From contig JAPPIK010000056.1 in assembly GCA_028820655.1 (NCBI GenBank), positions 89,880 to 153,879 on the forward strand: DNA of 64,000 nt, in the 5' to 3' direction. How positions within the stretch are numbered: the first letter of the stretch is position 1; every line of letters starts with the position of its first letter. Shown here piece after piece: positions 50,923 through 59,692 of this stretch. Source of the DNA: Candidatus Poribacteria bacterium. Its GTDB lineage: Bacteria > Poribacteria > WGA-4E > JAJDTR01. A model generated the notes under the pieces. That model ran no database searches. It had not been told where the DNA came from and worked only from the letters and a program-made list of their open reading frames with translations. The position numbers were made by a program, and so were the translations under genes.

Positions 50923-51768
50923 TTAGATTTCTATCGCTTCTTTCTCTAGTTGGTAGTGCTTTGTAGACGCGCGCATTCGATAAATTCGTAAATGTTGCAA
51001 CTCTGGACACTCGCACCGCAGCGCAAGGATTTTGTTTTCCAATTTTGGATCCCTGTAACAGCCAAGGATTATGCTCACTATACACTTAGGAGGCAACCTG
51101 AAAAGATTGGCGTCGAGATTGTTGAGATCCTTACACCGCACGTCCGCATCATTGAGATACTTCAGATATCTCCATTCTCTCTCATATTTCCAAGGGGAAC
51201 CCTTAATGAAAAAGATTTCTGACAGGTCCGGCTCGTCAATTTGCGCGCGAGGGCGCTCCAAGTTGTATTCGACAGGAATGGGTTTTGCGAACCCTGTCAC
51301 AGAATCGTTTGTCTCGAAGAAATCGTGAGAACTGTCAAACTCAAGGACAAAACCAGTGTGTCCACCTGCGTAGTGTGCCCACATAAGTAGATTGTTCGAT
51401 GTTTCAGAAAGTGACAGGATCCCAATGTGGTTGTATAGTTGATACAACCTATTCACTAGTTCAGGGTTAGGGATCCGTAAACTAGATTGCTCAATTAAAT
51501 CTTTCGCGAAGTTAGGATCTCGCTCAGCTCTTTCCGCGTATGTCTCCCGATCCGCCTCTGCCTGTGACGATGTTTGGTCGTTGCTAAATATAGTGATAGG
51601 CGCCTGCCTAATCACATTTGCTAGTTCTCTTGCCTTCCCCTCCTCTGTTATCTAGAAGTCTGGACGTGCCTCAAAGGGATCGTTCATCGCGTTGGGTTGC
51701 GTAAAACGAATTTGGAGATTCTGCAGAATATCAATTCGATCTGCGAGAACGTATTTATAAAGAATCAT
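50923..51768 (-). pseudogene. DUF2971 family gene interrupted by in-frame TAG
   Basis: ATG at 51768: MILYKYVLADRIDILQNLQIRFTQPNAMNDPFEARPDF* (TAG 51652-51654), then the same frame continues ITEEGKARELANVIRQAPITIF..LLMWAHYAGGHTGFVLEFD. Confidence 0.8.
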
Positions 51769-51840
51769 AGGAGCTAGCTTGCCTAGATAGCCTGTGGTGC
51801 TATTTTAAACACTGACTGAGCGGGAAAACACGCACCCAAA

Positions 51841-51957
51841 CTCACGCGTTCACCCGAAGCCTCTGCTATCGTGATACTTGATGAGTTGTGTTACTCCATC
51901 GGGAACAAGAAAAACAAACGCTGGATAGGAAAGACGCTTGTTTGCGTGGGAGTGTGA
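51841..51957 (+). mobile_element. Remnant of an IS1-type transposase
   Basis: PEASAIVILDELCYSIGNKKNKRWIGKTLVCVGV*; DELxSxxGxKKNKRW matches the IS1 InsB-type signature; no start, no rest of the ORF. Confidence 0.65.
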
Positions 51958-52170
51958 CTGCGGGGTCAGAGTAACGCTTGAAGAATGCTCCGTACAGAAA
52001 ACTTTTAGAAGTAAGCATTGCTAACCGACACGGAGATCGGGGGCACTGGGGAATCGCCGAACAACGATGTAACGTACGTTCTCAGAAACTGTATTAACAA
52101 TAGCCTCTTGCATTTTTCTCAGTCAACCGTTACCGTACAATTCAAGCCATGTGCTTAGCTCGAACTGACC

Positions 52171-52905
52171 TCACTCAAACTCGTAGACTACCGTGATATT
52201 TACGGTGACAGTAAGTTGACCGGCTTCAATGGGGGTTGATGCACGCAGACTATCGGCCGCGGCTACGCTCTCGGCAAAAACGATTGGGGATATCCCTCCG
52301 GAGGTAACCTCCGTGATATTCACGGGTTTTCCAAGCTTAACTCCGTGTGCGTCTGCCAAGGTTTGCGCTTTCGCTTCAGCATCTTTTGCTGCTAACGCAC
52401 GTGCCTCCGTCTGCAACGCCGTGGGGTCCTCAATCATGAATTGGATGGAGTTTACAACGATAATGTCTCCGCCGGCGCCAGCGGCATCGTCGATTATATC
52501 GCTGAGTCTTTGGAGTTCTCGCACCTTTGCACTGATGATGTTGTTTACGCGGTAACCGCGAAGCACGCGCCCGTTTTCCGTGTAGTCGTACTGAGGGCGG
52601 ATACTGAAGTTCTCCGTTTGAATGTCCTCTTCGGCAATGTCGTTAGCTTTCAATGAGTCTAGCACTGCTGTCATTGCGACCGCGGCTGCCTCCCGTGCCT
52701 CTGCTACCGTTTCTTTCTCAACCGATACTCCAAAATTCAGGGTGGCTATATCCGGTTCACCCGTAACGGAACCGCTCCCTGTCACATGGATACTTCTGTC
52801 CTTCGACGATTGTAACAGCGGTATCACGCTTTCCGCTTCGCAGCCGGCGAGCGTCAAAATAAGCAATGCACTGATTACTAAACTCAAGTAATTTAATGTC
52901 TTCAT
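52171..52905 (-). CDS. SIMPL domain (DUF541) lipoprotein/periplasmic protein
   Basis: Signal ..LILTLAGCEAES; IHVTGSGSVTGEPDIATLNFGVSVEKETVAEAREAAA; C-term VTVNITVVYEFE. Confidence 0.9.
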   Translation of the reverse strand: MKTLNYLSLVISALLILTLAGCEAESVIPLLQSSKDRSIHVTGSGSVTGEPDIATLNFGVSVEKETVAEAREAAAVAMTAVLDSLKANDIAEEDIQTENFSIRPQYDYTENGRVLRGYRVNNIISAKVRELQRLSDIIDDAAGAGGDIIVVNSIQFMIEDPTALQTEARALAAKDAEAKAQTLADAHGVKLGKPVNITEVTSGGISPIVFAESVAAADSLRASTPIEAGQLTVTVNITVVYEFE

Positions 52906-53206
52906 GATAAATTTCCTTTGGTACGACAGCGGTTCTGCTAAATCTCGCGAGTTAATCCGGTAGAGAGGTAACGCCTCGGTCTGATGAAGTACGTAATAGT
53001 TCAGTAAAGTAGATTTCATTGCGAATTATACCACTTATCCGCAAAGTTGACGACTTTTTCTTGCGCTGGAGAAATGTACGGCACAACGATTGTAACCTGC
53101 CAGCGGGAACACCTGTCACATCGCTTTTATGATTAATCGCTGGACAGCTGCTAATCCCTTGAGAAATTGATGTCATCATCTGCAACAGATTGTTTGTAGA
53201 ACTACC

Positions 53207-53313
53207 TCAATTCTCACTGACAATCCCGTCTGAGAATGTAGCGTCCAAGTTTCTCATTGAATATAGCCCTCATCACCAATCACAACTAATTCGCTATCGG
53301 CAACGGGGAGTGA
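53207..53313 (-). pseudogene. Remnant of a fourth trypsin-like protease
   Basis: SLPVADSELVVIGDEGYIQ* then another frame NLDATFSDGIVSEN, collinear with SLPLADSDAVAVGDTVYVVGNPKGFLEGTFSHGLISAI of the neighbour. Confidence 0.55.
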
Positions 53314-53386
53314 CTGCTTTGTTTGCTTATCCGTGTTTTCTGTTTAATCTGCTGATCCGTGATTCAGTCGATGATTATGCATACCA

Positions 53387-54562
53387 CTAATTGTTTGACG
53401 GTACCGGTACCCATGTCAGTAGGAAATCCACCGCGATGTCATCCGGCTTCATTGCTGAATTTCGCTGGAGGTCCGACGCATTTGAACCCGTCTCCATTGC
53501 GAGAACTTCACCATCCGTAAACTTCAGATATAAGACTTCGCTTTGATGCACGCCTTTCATATCTTCACGCATGCCAAACCACACTTTTTCAATGGTTTTG
53601 CCTTCCATCCGCGTAGCTTCACAAATCGAATAATGCGATTCAATGGATTTATTCTTGTCGATTTTTGGTAGACGATTCATTATCTCGTACCTTTCTAATT
53701 CATGAATGGCTGAAACACTAAATGCCGATTCAATTAGTCCAAGCAGCTCTTCATAAGCCTCAGTGGTATCCTCCAGATCTCGGTAGAAAGCCCCGAAGGC
53801 ATCAAATTCTCTTGCTGCAGGTCTGACGCCATGACTAGCTCTTCCACGCTGTTGGCTGATTGTGGAAAGTACGGCATGGAGTTTGGAGTGCTTATCAAAC
53901 TCAGTGAACACATGTCGCAGCAATGTTGTTGATTTCATATTTTGTGGATTCAATATCGTCTTTTTTCTTAGATTTGCAAGAGCTACAAGACAATCTTTTG
54001 AAAGCGAGTCAATCAAAAAACCGTAAAGATTTTCGTGGGCGTCTTCATAGGCATGGGTATTTTGGGAACTGGGATAACGAACAGATTGGTCGGGCACTGT
54101 TGTATAAAGCGATTCACTTACAAGTGTTTTGCAGCAAGCATTAATTTTTTCAATAATACGAGCCAGCCGTTTTCTAGGACCACTCTCTACATCAAAGCTA
54201 CCCTTAATATACCTATCGTGCCATTTCTTGAATCGTTCATCGTCCGTCGAAAGAAGAGACTTTTCAACCCTGAATGCGAACCACTTTGCCCGCTCTGTTT
54301 CGGAAACCTTATCAAGATCTGGGAGATAAACAGCAATACACAACGTTCCGTCTTTTCTACTGTGATATCCAAATCGAATCTGCGTGAAGTCTTCATTTAG
54401 CATGCCACACGATTCAAGTTTATAATAATGAGGGTCTGTTGTTTTGAGAACCCCCTCAAAATCGTCTGCATCTAGTTCATACTTGTGGGGATTGTTTTCA
54501 TAGTACGACAGCACATCTACTTCAAAAAATCCAATGATTCCATTTAGAACGTAATTATCCAT
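53387..54562 (-). CDS. Uncharacterised 391-aa protein
   Basis: Intact long ORF (MDNYVLNGIIGFFEVDVLSYY...), no recognised domain. Confidence 0.7.
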   Translation of the reverse strand: MDNYVLNGIIGFFEVDVLSYYENNPHKYELDADDFEGVLKTTDPHYYKLESCGMLNEDFTQIRFGYHSRKDGTLCIAVYLPDLDKVSETERAKWFAFRVEKSLLSTDDERFKKWHDRYIKGSFDVESGPRKRLARIIEKINACCKTLVSESLYTTVPDQSVRYPSSQNTHAYEDAHENLYGFLIDSLSKDCLVALANLRKKTILNPQNMKSTTLLRHVFTEFDKHSKLHAVLSTISQQRGRASHGVRPAAREFDAFGAFYRDLEDTTEAYEELLGLIESAFSVSAIHELERYEIMNRLPKIDKNKSIESHYSICEATRMEGKTIEKVWFGMREDMKGVHQSEVLYLKFTDGEVLAMETGSNASDLQRNSAMKPDDIAVDFLLTWVPVPSNN

Positions 54563-54742
54563 CGTGAAGTTTTCCTTTACAGTTGACGAACCAAGCTTAG
54601 TAGTGGCGTGAGTTCCTGTTTATTGTAGGTGGCTTAGAAAAGTTTAATTGATTCCAAATGAGTAGAATCGTCCGGAAATGCGATTCCATGATATCACTGC
54701 AAGTTTTTTCAGAAGAGTGGAAACCAAGCTAGATATGAATGA

Positions 54743-54961
54743 TTAATGCGTTGAAATTGCGTAGTGCTTCTCTTCAAAGGCATATATGACGGCACCTAGC
54801 GTATCAAGTAATTCATACAAAGGACGTTGCTCATTATCGCCGATTTCATCAATGAGTGCGTTCAACTGCTCAACAGCCAAATCGTATTTGATTTCGCACC
54901 GAATTGAAAGAAGCCTCCACACAATGCACCAATGTTCTTGTCTGTCTTGTAGAATTACCAT
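54743..54961 (-). CDS. Truncated HigA/COG5499-type antitoxin N-terminal region, possibly a remnant
   Basis: IRCEIKYDLAVEQLNALIDEIGDNEQRPLYELLDTLGAVIYAFEEKHYAISTH* resembles HigA N-terminal region; HTH part absent. Confidence 0.55.
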   Translation of the reverse strand: MVILQDRQEHWCIVWRLLSIRCEIKYDLAVEQLNALIDEIGDNEQRPLYELLDTLGAVIYAFEEKHYAISTH

Positions 54962-55002
54962 TGTTACTTTTATTCCCTATTGACACTTTAATCGCGTCGG
55001 AA

Positions 55003-56037
55003 TTACTCTACTATCTCGAAATCGAGGACTCTGATTTCCACTTTTGTATGAGGAGCCATAGATTCGACGCGTGTGGTCAGTTTTTGAACGCTAGTATCGA
55101 CCTCACTTATGACCCGCTTTGCCAACCCCGCAGGTATTTGATCACTGAGATGCACAACGTCTACGTCAATCGGGTCCGCTTGCTCGTCGTAGAAAATCAC
55201 AAAACAGTAAACATTCCTTACGTTTTCGCGGAGTCGGTTTCTCAGGGAAAAGCTATATTCGCCGATTTGCATTGTGCCATATGTCCAAGTCAGTCGGTCG
55301 CCGATTACCCCTTGCACGCTTTTGCCACCGAGTCCAGCGACGATGGAAGGTCGTGATTTGGTTTGCGCTGCTCTTGAAAGTGGCTTTGGCTCGCTTATTT
55401 GTGCCATCAACGTGGCGAGATAATTTGACGGAACTGCAAAATTGAGATTCTGTCCTTCACGGAAGGTTGCGACTGATACCCCAATCACTTTACCTTGACC
55501 ATTTAGGACAGGACCTCCACTGCTCCCAGGAGAAATTGGCGCTGTAAGCTGCAATACCTTGTCTGTTCCAACGGTTCGAACGCTGCTGATAATGCCCTGC
55601 GAGAACGTTCCTTCCAGACCGTGCGGGTTACCCACGGCATAAACGGTCTCGCCCACAAGAACTGTATCGCTATCGCCTAGGGTAACCGCAGGTACGCCCA
55701 ATGCCGATACTCTTAGCATAACTAGATCTCGTCTCGCGTCAATTGCGGTAATACCCTCAATGTCGCGTTTTGTTCTCTGGCCAATCAACTTTGCATAACC
55801 CCTTGCGGCGCCTTCAACAACATGGAGATTGGTCGCAACTTGATTAGGTTTTACAAAGAATCCACTTCCCAATCCAAGTGGCTGACCATTGGCATCTTCC
55901 ATAACCAAGAGTACCGTGGAGGCGAAGGCTTTTTGAGCAATCTGCTGAGGCGTTTGGGCGTTTGCCGAAGTCATCACACAGCACAGATTAAGAACGAGAA
56001 ATCCTAAACTCAGAGATGAATTTTTCTTGTGTTTCAT
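55003..56037 (-). CDS. Secreted trypsin-like serine protease (S1C/HtrA-like), intact, non-TPR C-terminus
   Basis: Signal peptide; NLHVVEGAARG, DARRDLVMLRV, ISPGSSGGPVLNGQGKVIGVSVA; distinct C-terminal domain. Confidence 0.88.
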   Translation of the reverse strand: MKHKKNSSLSLGFLVLNLCCVMTSANAQTPQQIAQKAFASTVLLVMEDANGQPLGLGSGFFVKPNQVATNLHVVEGAARGYAKLIGQRTKRDIEGITAIDARRDLVMLRVSALGVPAVTLGDSDTVLVGETVYAVGNPHGLEGTFSQGIISSVRTVGTDKVLQLTAPISPGSSGGPVLNGQGKVIGVSVATFREGQNLNFAVPSNYLATLMAQISEPKPLSRAAQTKSRPSIVAGLGGKSVQGVIGDRLTWTYGTMQIGEYSFSLRNRLRENVRNVYCFVIFYDEQADPIDVDVVHLSDQIPAGLAKRVISEVDTSVQKLTTRVESMAPHTKVEIRVLDFEIVE

Positions 56038-56123
56038 CAGGTGGTCCTTTCTATCTGGACTTTAGTAGGGCGATCTCATCAGAACGCACAATGAACTACC
56101 TCATTAAGAGCGGGCGGTCCACG

Positions 56124-56624
56124 TTATGTTTCACCATGACCGAAGTCTTCGAGCCAGAGTTTGCGAGCTCTATCGACGTCACGCGGTTTTGCCCAATAGG
56201 TTTTACCGAAAGAGGTTTGAAGACCAACATGACTCCAAGACTCATTGAGAAAGCAGTTTTCATCGCAGGGCAAATAAAGTTGCACTTCGTCGCCGCCCTC
56301 AAGTTTCTGTGGAAGTTTATGGCTGAGAGGATTTTCAAAGTCAGGATTGACAGCAGCATATCTTGTTTTTTTCAATATCCATCTCAACAGTGATTGTTCT
56401 TTGATGTTAATTCCATTTACTGTCGTAGGAACTAAGCCACGATTCGATCCTGAGATTGAAAGGTACTTGAGCCCTTTAGTATAGGCCGGCAAGAAAACCA
56501 CATTAAACCTTACAGATATCCTTGGATTCAAACCGACATCACGGTAGATGTTCCAGCCCAGTGTTGAACCAGCTATGCCCGCCGATATAAAACTCACAAT
56601 GATTGCAACCGTTGATGTGTCCAT
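56124..56624 (-). CDS. Hypothetical protein with N-terminal TM helix
   Basis: MDTSTVAIIVSFISAGIAGSTLGWNIYRDVG...; no family recognised. Confidence 0.6.
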   Translation of the reverse strand: MDTSTVAIIVSFISAGIAGSTLGWNIYRDVGLNPRISVRFNVVFLPAYTKGLKYLSISGSNRGLVPTTVNGINIKEQSLLRWILKKTRYAAVNPDFENPLSHKLPQKLEGGDEVQLYLPCDENCFLNESWSHVGLQTSFGKTYWAKPRDVDRARKLWLEDFGHGET

Positions 56625-56639
56625 GTTTGAGATTTGGTT

Positions 56640-56680
56640 CAAAAAATATAAAAAGCCCCGCACGAGGACGGGGCTTTGAT
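56640..56680 (-). terminator. Rho-independent terminator of the rplU-rpmA operon
   Basis: Minus strand AAAGCCCCGTCCTCGTGCGGGGCTTTTTATATTTTTT. Confidence 0.85.
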
Positions 56681-56707
56681 GTATCAAAATCTAGATTGAG
56701 ACGACGA

Positions 56708-56974
56708 TTAGAAATTCGGACGCTCGGTGTAAACGCTCACCTTCCTGCGCATTTTGTCCTTCCGTTCAAACCACACATAGCCGTCAATGGTGGAGAAGAG
56801 CGTGTAATCGCTGCCGACGCCGACATTGTTTCCGGCGTGGATATGCGTGCCGCGCTGCCGAACGAGGATGCTTCCCGCTGTCACATAGTGCCCGGAGAAG
56901 CGTTTGACACCGAGCCGTTTTCCGATGCTATCACGCCCGTTGCTGCTACTGCCGCCGCCCTTCTTATGCGCCAT
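56708..56974 (-). CDS. rpmA: 50S ribosomal protein L27
   Basis: [60 protein letters not shown]. Confidence 0.97.
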   Translation of the reverse strand: MAHKKGGGSSSNGRDSIGKRLGVKRFSGHYVTAGSILVRQRGTHIHAGNNVGVGSDYTLFSTIDGYVWFERKDKMRRKVSVYTERPNF

Positions 56975-57317
56975 TTTCTGCCTCCGTTTCTGATGGGGTG
57001 CCCGCGCCCTGTATGTCTGTTATTTTTAATCGCGTAAATCTCTGGCGATGTCCAAGCTTCCGTTTGTAGCCTTTGCGCCTCTTGGACTTGAAAACCACAA
57101 TCTTCTTCTCTTTGCCCTGTTCAACGATTTCACCTACGACCGCGCTGTTCGGGACATGGGGTTGCCCCACGTAAATTTCGCCATCGTCGTCTCCGATCGC
57201 CAAGACTTCCGGAAAGGTAATTTCTTCTCCCACGGACGCTTCAATTTTCTCAACATCGATTAGCGAACCAACTTCAACACGATGTTGTTTCCCGCCCGCG
57301 GCAAATACAGCGTACAT
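56964..57317 (-). CDS. rplU: 50S ribosomal protein L21
   Basis: [61 protein letters not shown]. Confidence 0.96.
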   Translation of the reverse strand: MYAVFAAGGKQHRVEVGSLIDVEKIEASVGEEITFPEVLAIGDDDGEIYVGQPHVPNSAVVGEIVEQGKEKKIVVFKSKRRKGYKRKLGHRQRFTRLKITDIQGAGTPSETEAENGA

Positions 57318-57534
57318 CTTTCTCTCCTCTGCGGTAGATAGTATTGATTTTGTCGTGTGTGCACGATGAATAATGAATGATTGCCTCTGCTAGGTCACCG
57401 GAGACGCAATTATATCATAGAGGGTAGAGGGTATCAACTTTATTTTCCGGCATTAGGGCTATCGCGCTTAAATTCGAGTGAATGGTGGAGCAGCAAGGGA
57501 AATTACCGGAGTTTGCATGCGCTGGGAAGTAAGA

Positions 57535-57575
57535 TGGGAAATAGGTGATTGGCAACGACCTATCCCACCCTACAA
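57535..57575. repeat. Short palindromic intergenic repeat
   Basis: GGGAAATAGGT-GATTGGCAACG-ACCTATCCC hairpin followed by ACCCTACA, the same trailing motif as at 400-406. Confidence 0.4.
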
Positions 57576-57606
57576 CTGCGCAACATGAAATGAGTATGTC
57601 GACGTG

Positions 57607-59160
57607 CTAATCCAGATAGATTTCACGATTGGTGTCTTCGGCGAAGATTTGATAGTCCTCAAGATGCAGATCCGCATCCTCCTCAATCCTAATCTTGAGA
57701 TTCATCGATTTCTCCAGTCTATGGAGTTTATTAGAATCCTCATCAAGCAGGCGGGAAACGATAAGTTCGTTAGCTATGACACGCAGTCTCTTTTTCCGTG
57801 ACTTGAGGTGCGCTTTTTTTATCGAACGCAGCACCGAGATGGTAATTGTGTCCACGGATAAAATTCTTCCATGTCCGTCGCAATAGGGGCAGGATTCGGT
57901 GAGAAGCGACGAGAGACTTGGGCGTGTGCGTTGTCTAGTCATCTCTACCAGACCTAGTTCCGACACGTGCAGGATATTGGTTCGAGAACGGTCTTTCTTC
58001 AACGCTTCCTGCAATGCCTTGAACAGCATCTTTCGGTGCTCGTGCTTATCCATGTCGATAAAATCGACGACAATGATTCCGCCTAGGTCCCTCAACCGCA
58101 TTTGTCGAACGATTTCTTCGACGGCCTCAAGATTGGCGCTCAAAATGGTGTTGTCCGGATCCGCCTTCCCGACGAAGCGTCCCGTATTGACATCAATCGA
58201 CACCATAGCTTCAGTCTGCTGAATGACGATATGTCCGCCGCATTTTAGCCATATCTTCTCGCTCAACGCTTTCTTGAGTTCCTTTTCTATTCCGTAGGAC
58301 TCAAAGAGGGGGGAAGGTTTCTCGTACAGTTTGACACGTGAACTTAGTTCCGGAAGCCCCGATGACAAGTATTCTGTTGTTTCTTTGTATCGTTCCTTGG
58401 AGTCGAATACGAGCTTGGTTACGTCGTTTGTGAAGTAATCCCGAATTATCCGTCCGACGAAACCAAGATCTTCCCGTACGAGACTTCGAACCGGCATCTG
58501 TTCGCCGCGTTCGCGAATCTCCTTCCACAAGTCTACAAGGTATTTGATTTCTGTGGAGAACGCTTCGTCGCTTTTTCCCTCAGCCGCGGTACGGACAATA
58601 AAGCCGCCTTCGACCCCTGAACGCAGTTTTTGGGAAATGTCTCGAAGCCGCTGACGTTCCTCTGCGGATTCTATCCGGCGGGACACACCGATATTCGATG
58701 AAGTGGGGAGATATACAACGTAACGCCCGGGCAACGAAATGCAGCTGGTTACGCGCGGTCCTTTTGTGCCCAGCGATTCTTTGACGACCTGCACCAAGAC
58801 TTCTTGATTCTTGTGAACCAGTTCGCTAATCGAATACCGAAATCCTTTTGCGCCTTTTCGAGAGGTGGGCTTTTCCGAACCTAGATCAAGCTTTGTAAGA
58901 TCTTTGTCCGTTTCCTCTTCAATTTCTTCGACATCATAGTTAATGTCCGAAATATGGAGGAAGGCATGTTTCTCAAGACCGATTTCGACGAAAGCACTCT
59001 GCATACCGGGAAGTACATTCTCGACACGTCCCTTATAGATATTCCCTAAAGTATGCTCATCGTCTTTCCGTTCAACGTAAATTTCGCTTAAATCGCCATC
59101 TTCAATAATTGCACATCGTGTCTCATACTCATCATCAGAGATGAGAATTTCTTTTGGCAT
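57607..59160 (-). CDS. rng: Ribonuclease G/E family
   Basis: MPKEILISDDEYETRCAIIEDGDLSEIYVERKDDEHTLGNIYKGRVENVLPGMQSAFVEIG; DLGGIIVVDFIDM; LVEMTRQRTRPSLSSLLTESCPYCDGHG. Confidence 0.96.
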   Translation of the reverse strand: MPKEILISDDEYETRCAIIEDGDLSEIYVERKDDEHTLGNIYKGRVENVLPGMQSAFVEIGLEKHAFLHISDINYDVEEIEEETDKDLTKLDLGSEKPTSRKGAKGFRYSISELVHKNQEVLVQVVKESLGTKGPRVTSCISLPGRYVVYLPTSSNIGVSRRIESAEERQRLRDISQKLRSGVEGGFIVRTAAEGKSDEAFSTEIKYLVDLWKEIRERGEQMPVRSLVREDLGFVGRIIRDYFTNDVTKLVFDSKERYKETTEYLSSGLPELSSRVKLYEKPSPLFESYGIEKELKKALSEKIWLKCGGHIVIQQTEAMVSIDVNTGRFVGKADPDNTILSANLEAVEEIVRQMRLRDLGGIIVVDFIDMDKHEHRKMLFKALQEALKKDRSRTNILHVSELGLVEMTRQRTRPSLSSLLTESCPYCDGHGRILSVDTITISVLRSIKKAHLKSRKKRLRVIANELIVSRLLDEDSNKLHRLEKSMNLKIRIEEDADLHLEDYQIFAEDTNREIYLD

Positions 59161-59692
59161 TGTCGCCTCCTAATTTCTGGTACGGGACGAGGGCACATTG
59201 CAACACAATCTGCAACAGGCCTGTCTTCGGAGGCAACGAATACAACCACCCGATTGAACGAGTCTCAACAGATTCCATTCAACCGTAATATGGCTTTTTG
59301 AGGTGAAAAGTTCGGTTTCGGTATACCAATGCGCGAAAACCGTCGATTTCCATATCCAACTCTGTCTAATCAGTAAAGATATTTACAAGCATTTCTTGAA
59401 CTCGCCTAGAATTGCATCTAATGCTCATCAAGACAACATCTGTCTTGAACTCTTGGACGGAGTCAAATGCACCATCCGTTAAAGTGATGGTGTTGTCTAC
59501 TACCACTCAAAATGCTTGATACAGTGAATCGTTCAATGACGAAAACCACGATGCCTGAATCGTAGGATGAATCACGTTCCACTCGAGGATGCAGTTGGAA
59601 AGAGTCTTCCGGAGTATTCCGACCGTACAATCGCCCAATATGAAAGGTTTGAATGTACGATTTCACAAGAGATTGATCCAGCGATTTTCCGC

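Noticed and set aside
51652-51654. TAG recoding (alternative genetic code or pyrrolysine)
   Set aside because: Many genes in the window terminate at TAG (e.g. nucleoside hydrolase at 29394-29396); a single internal TAG is better explained as a nonsense mutation
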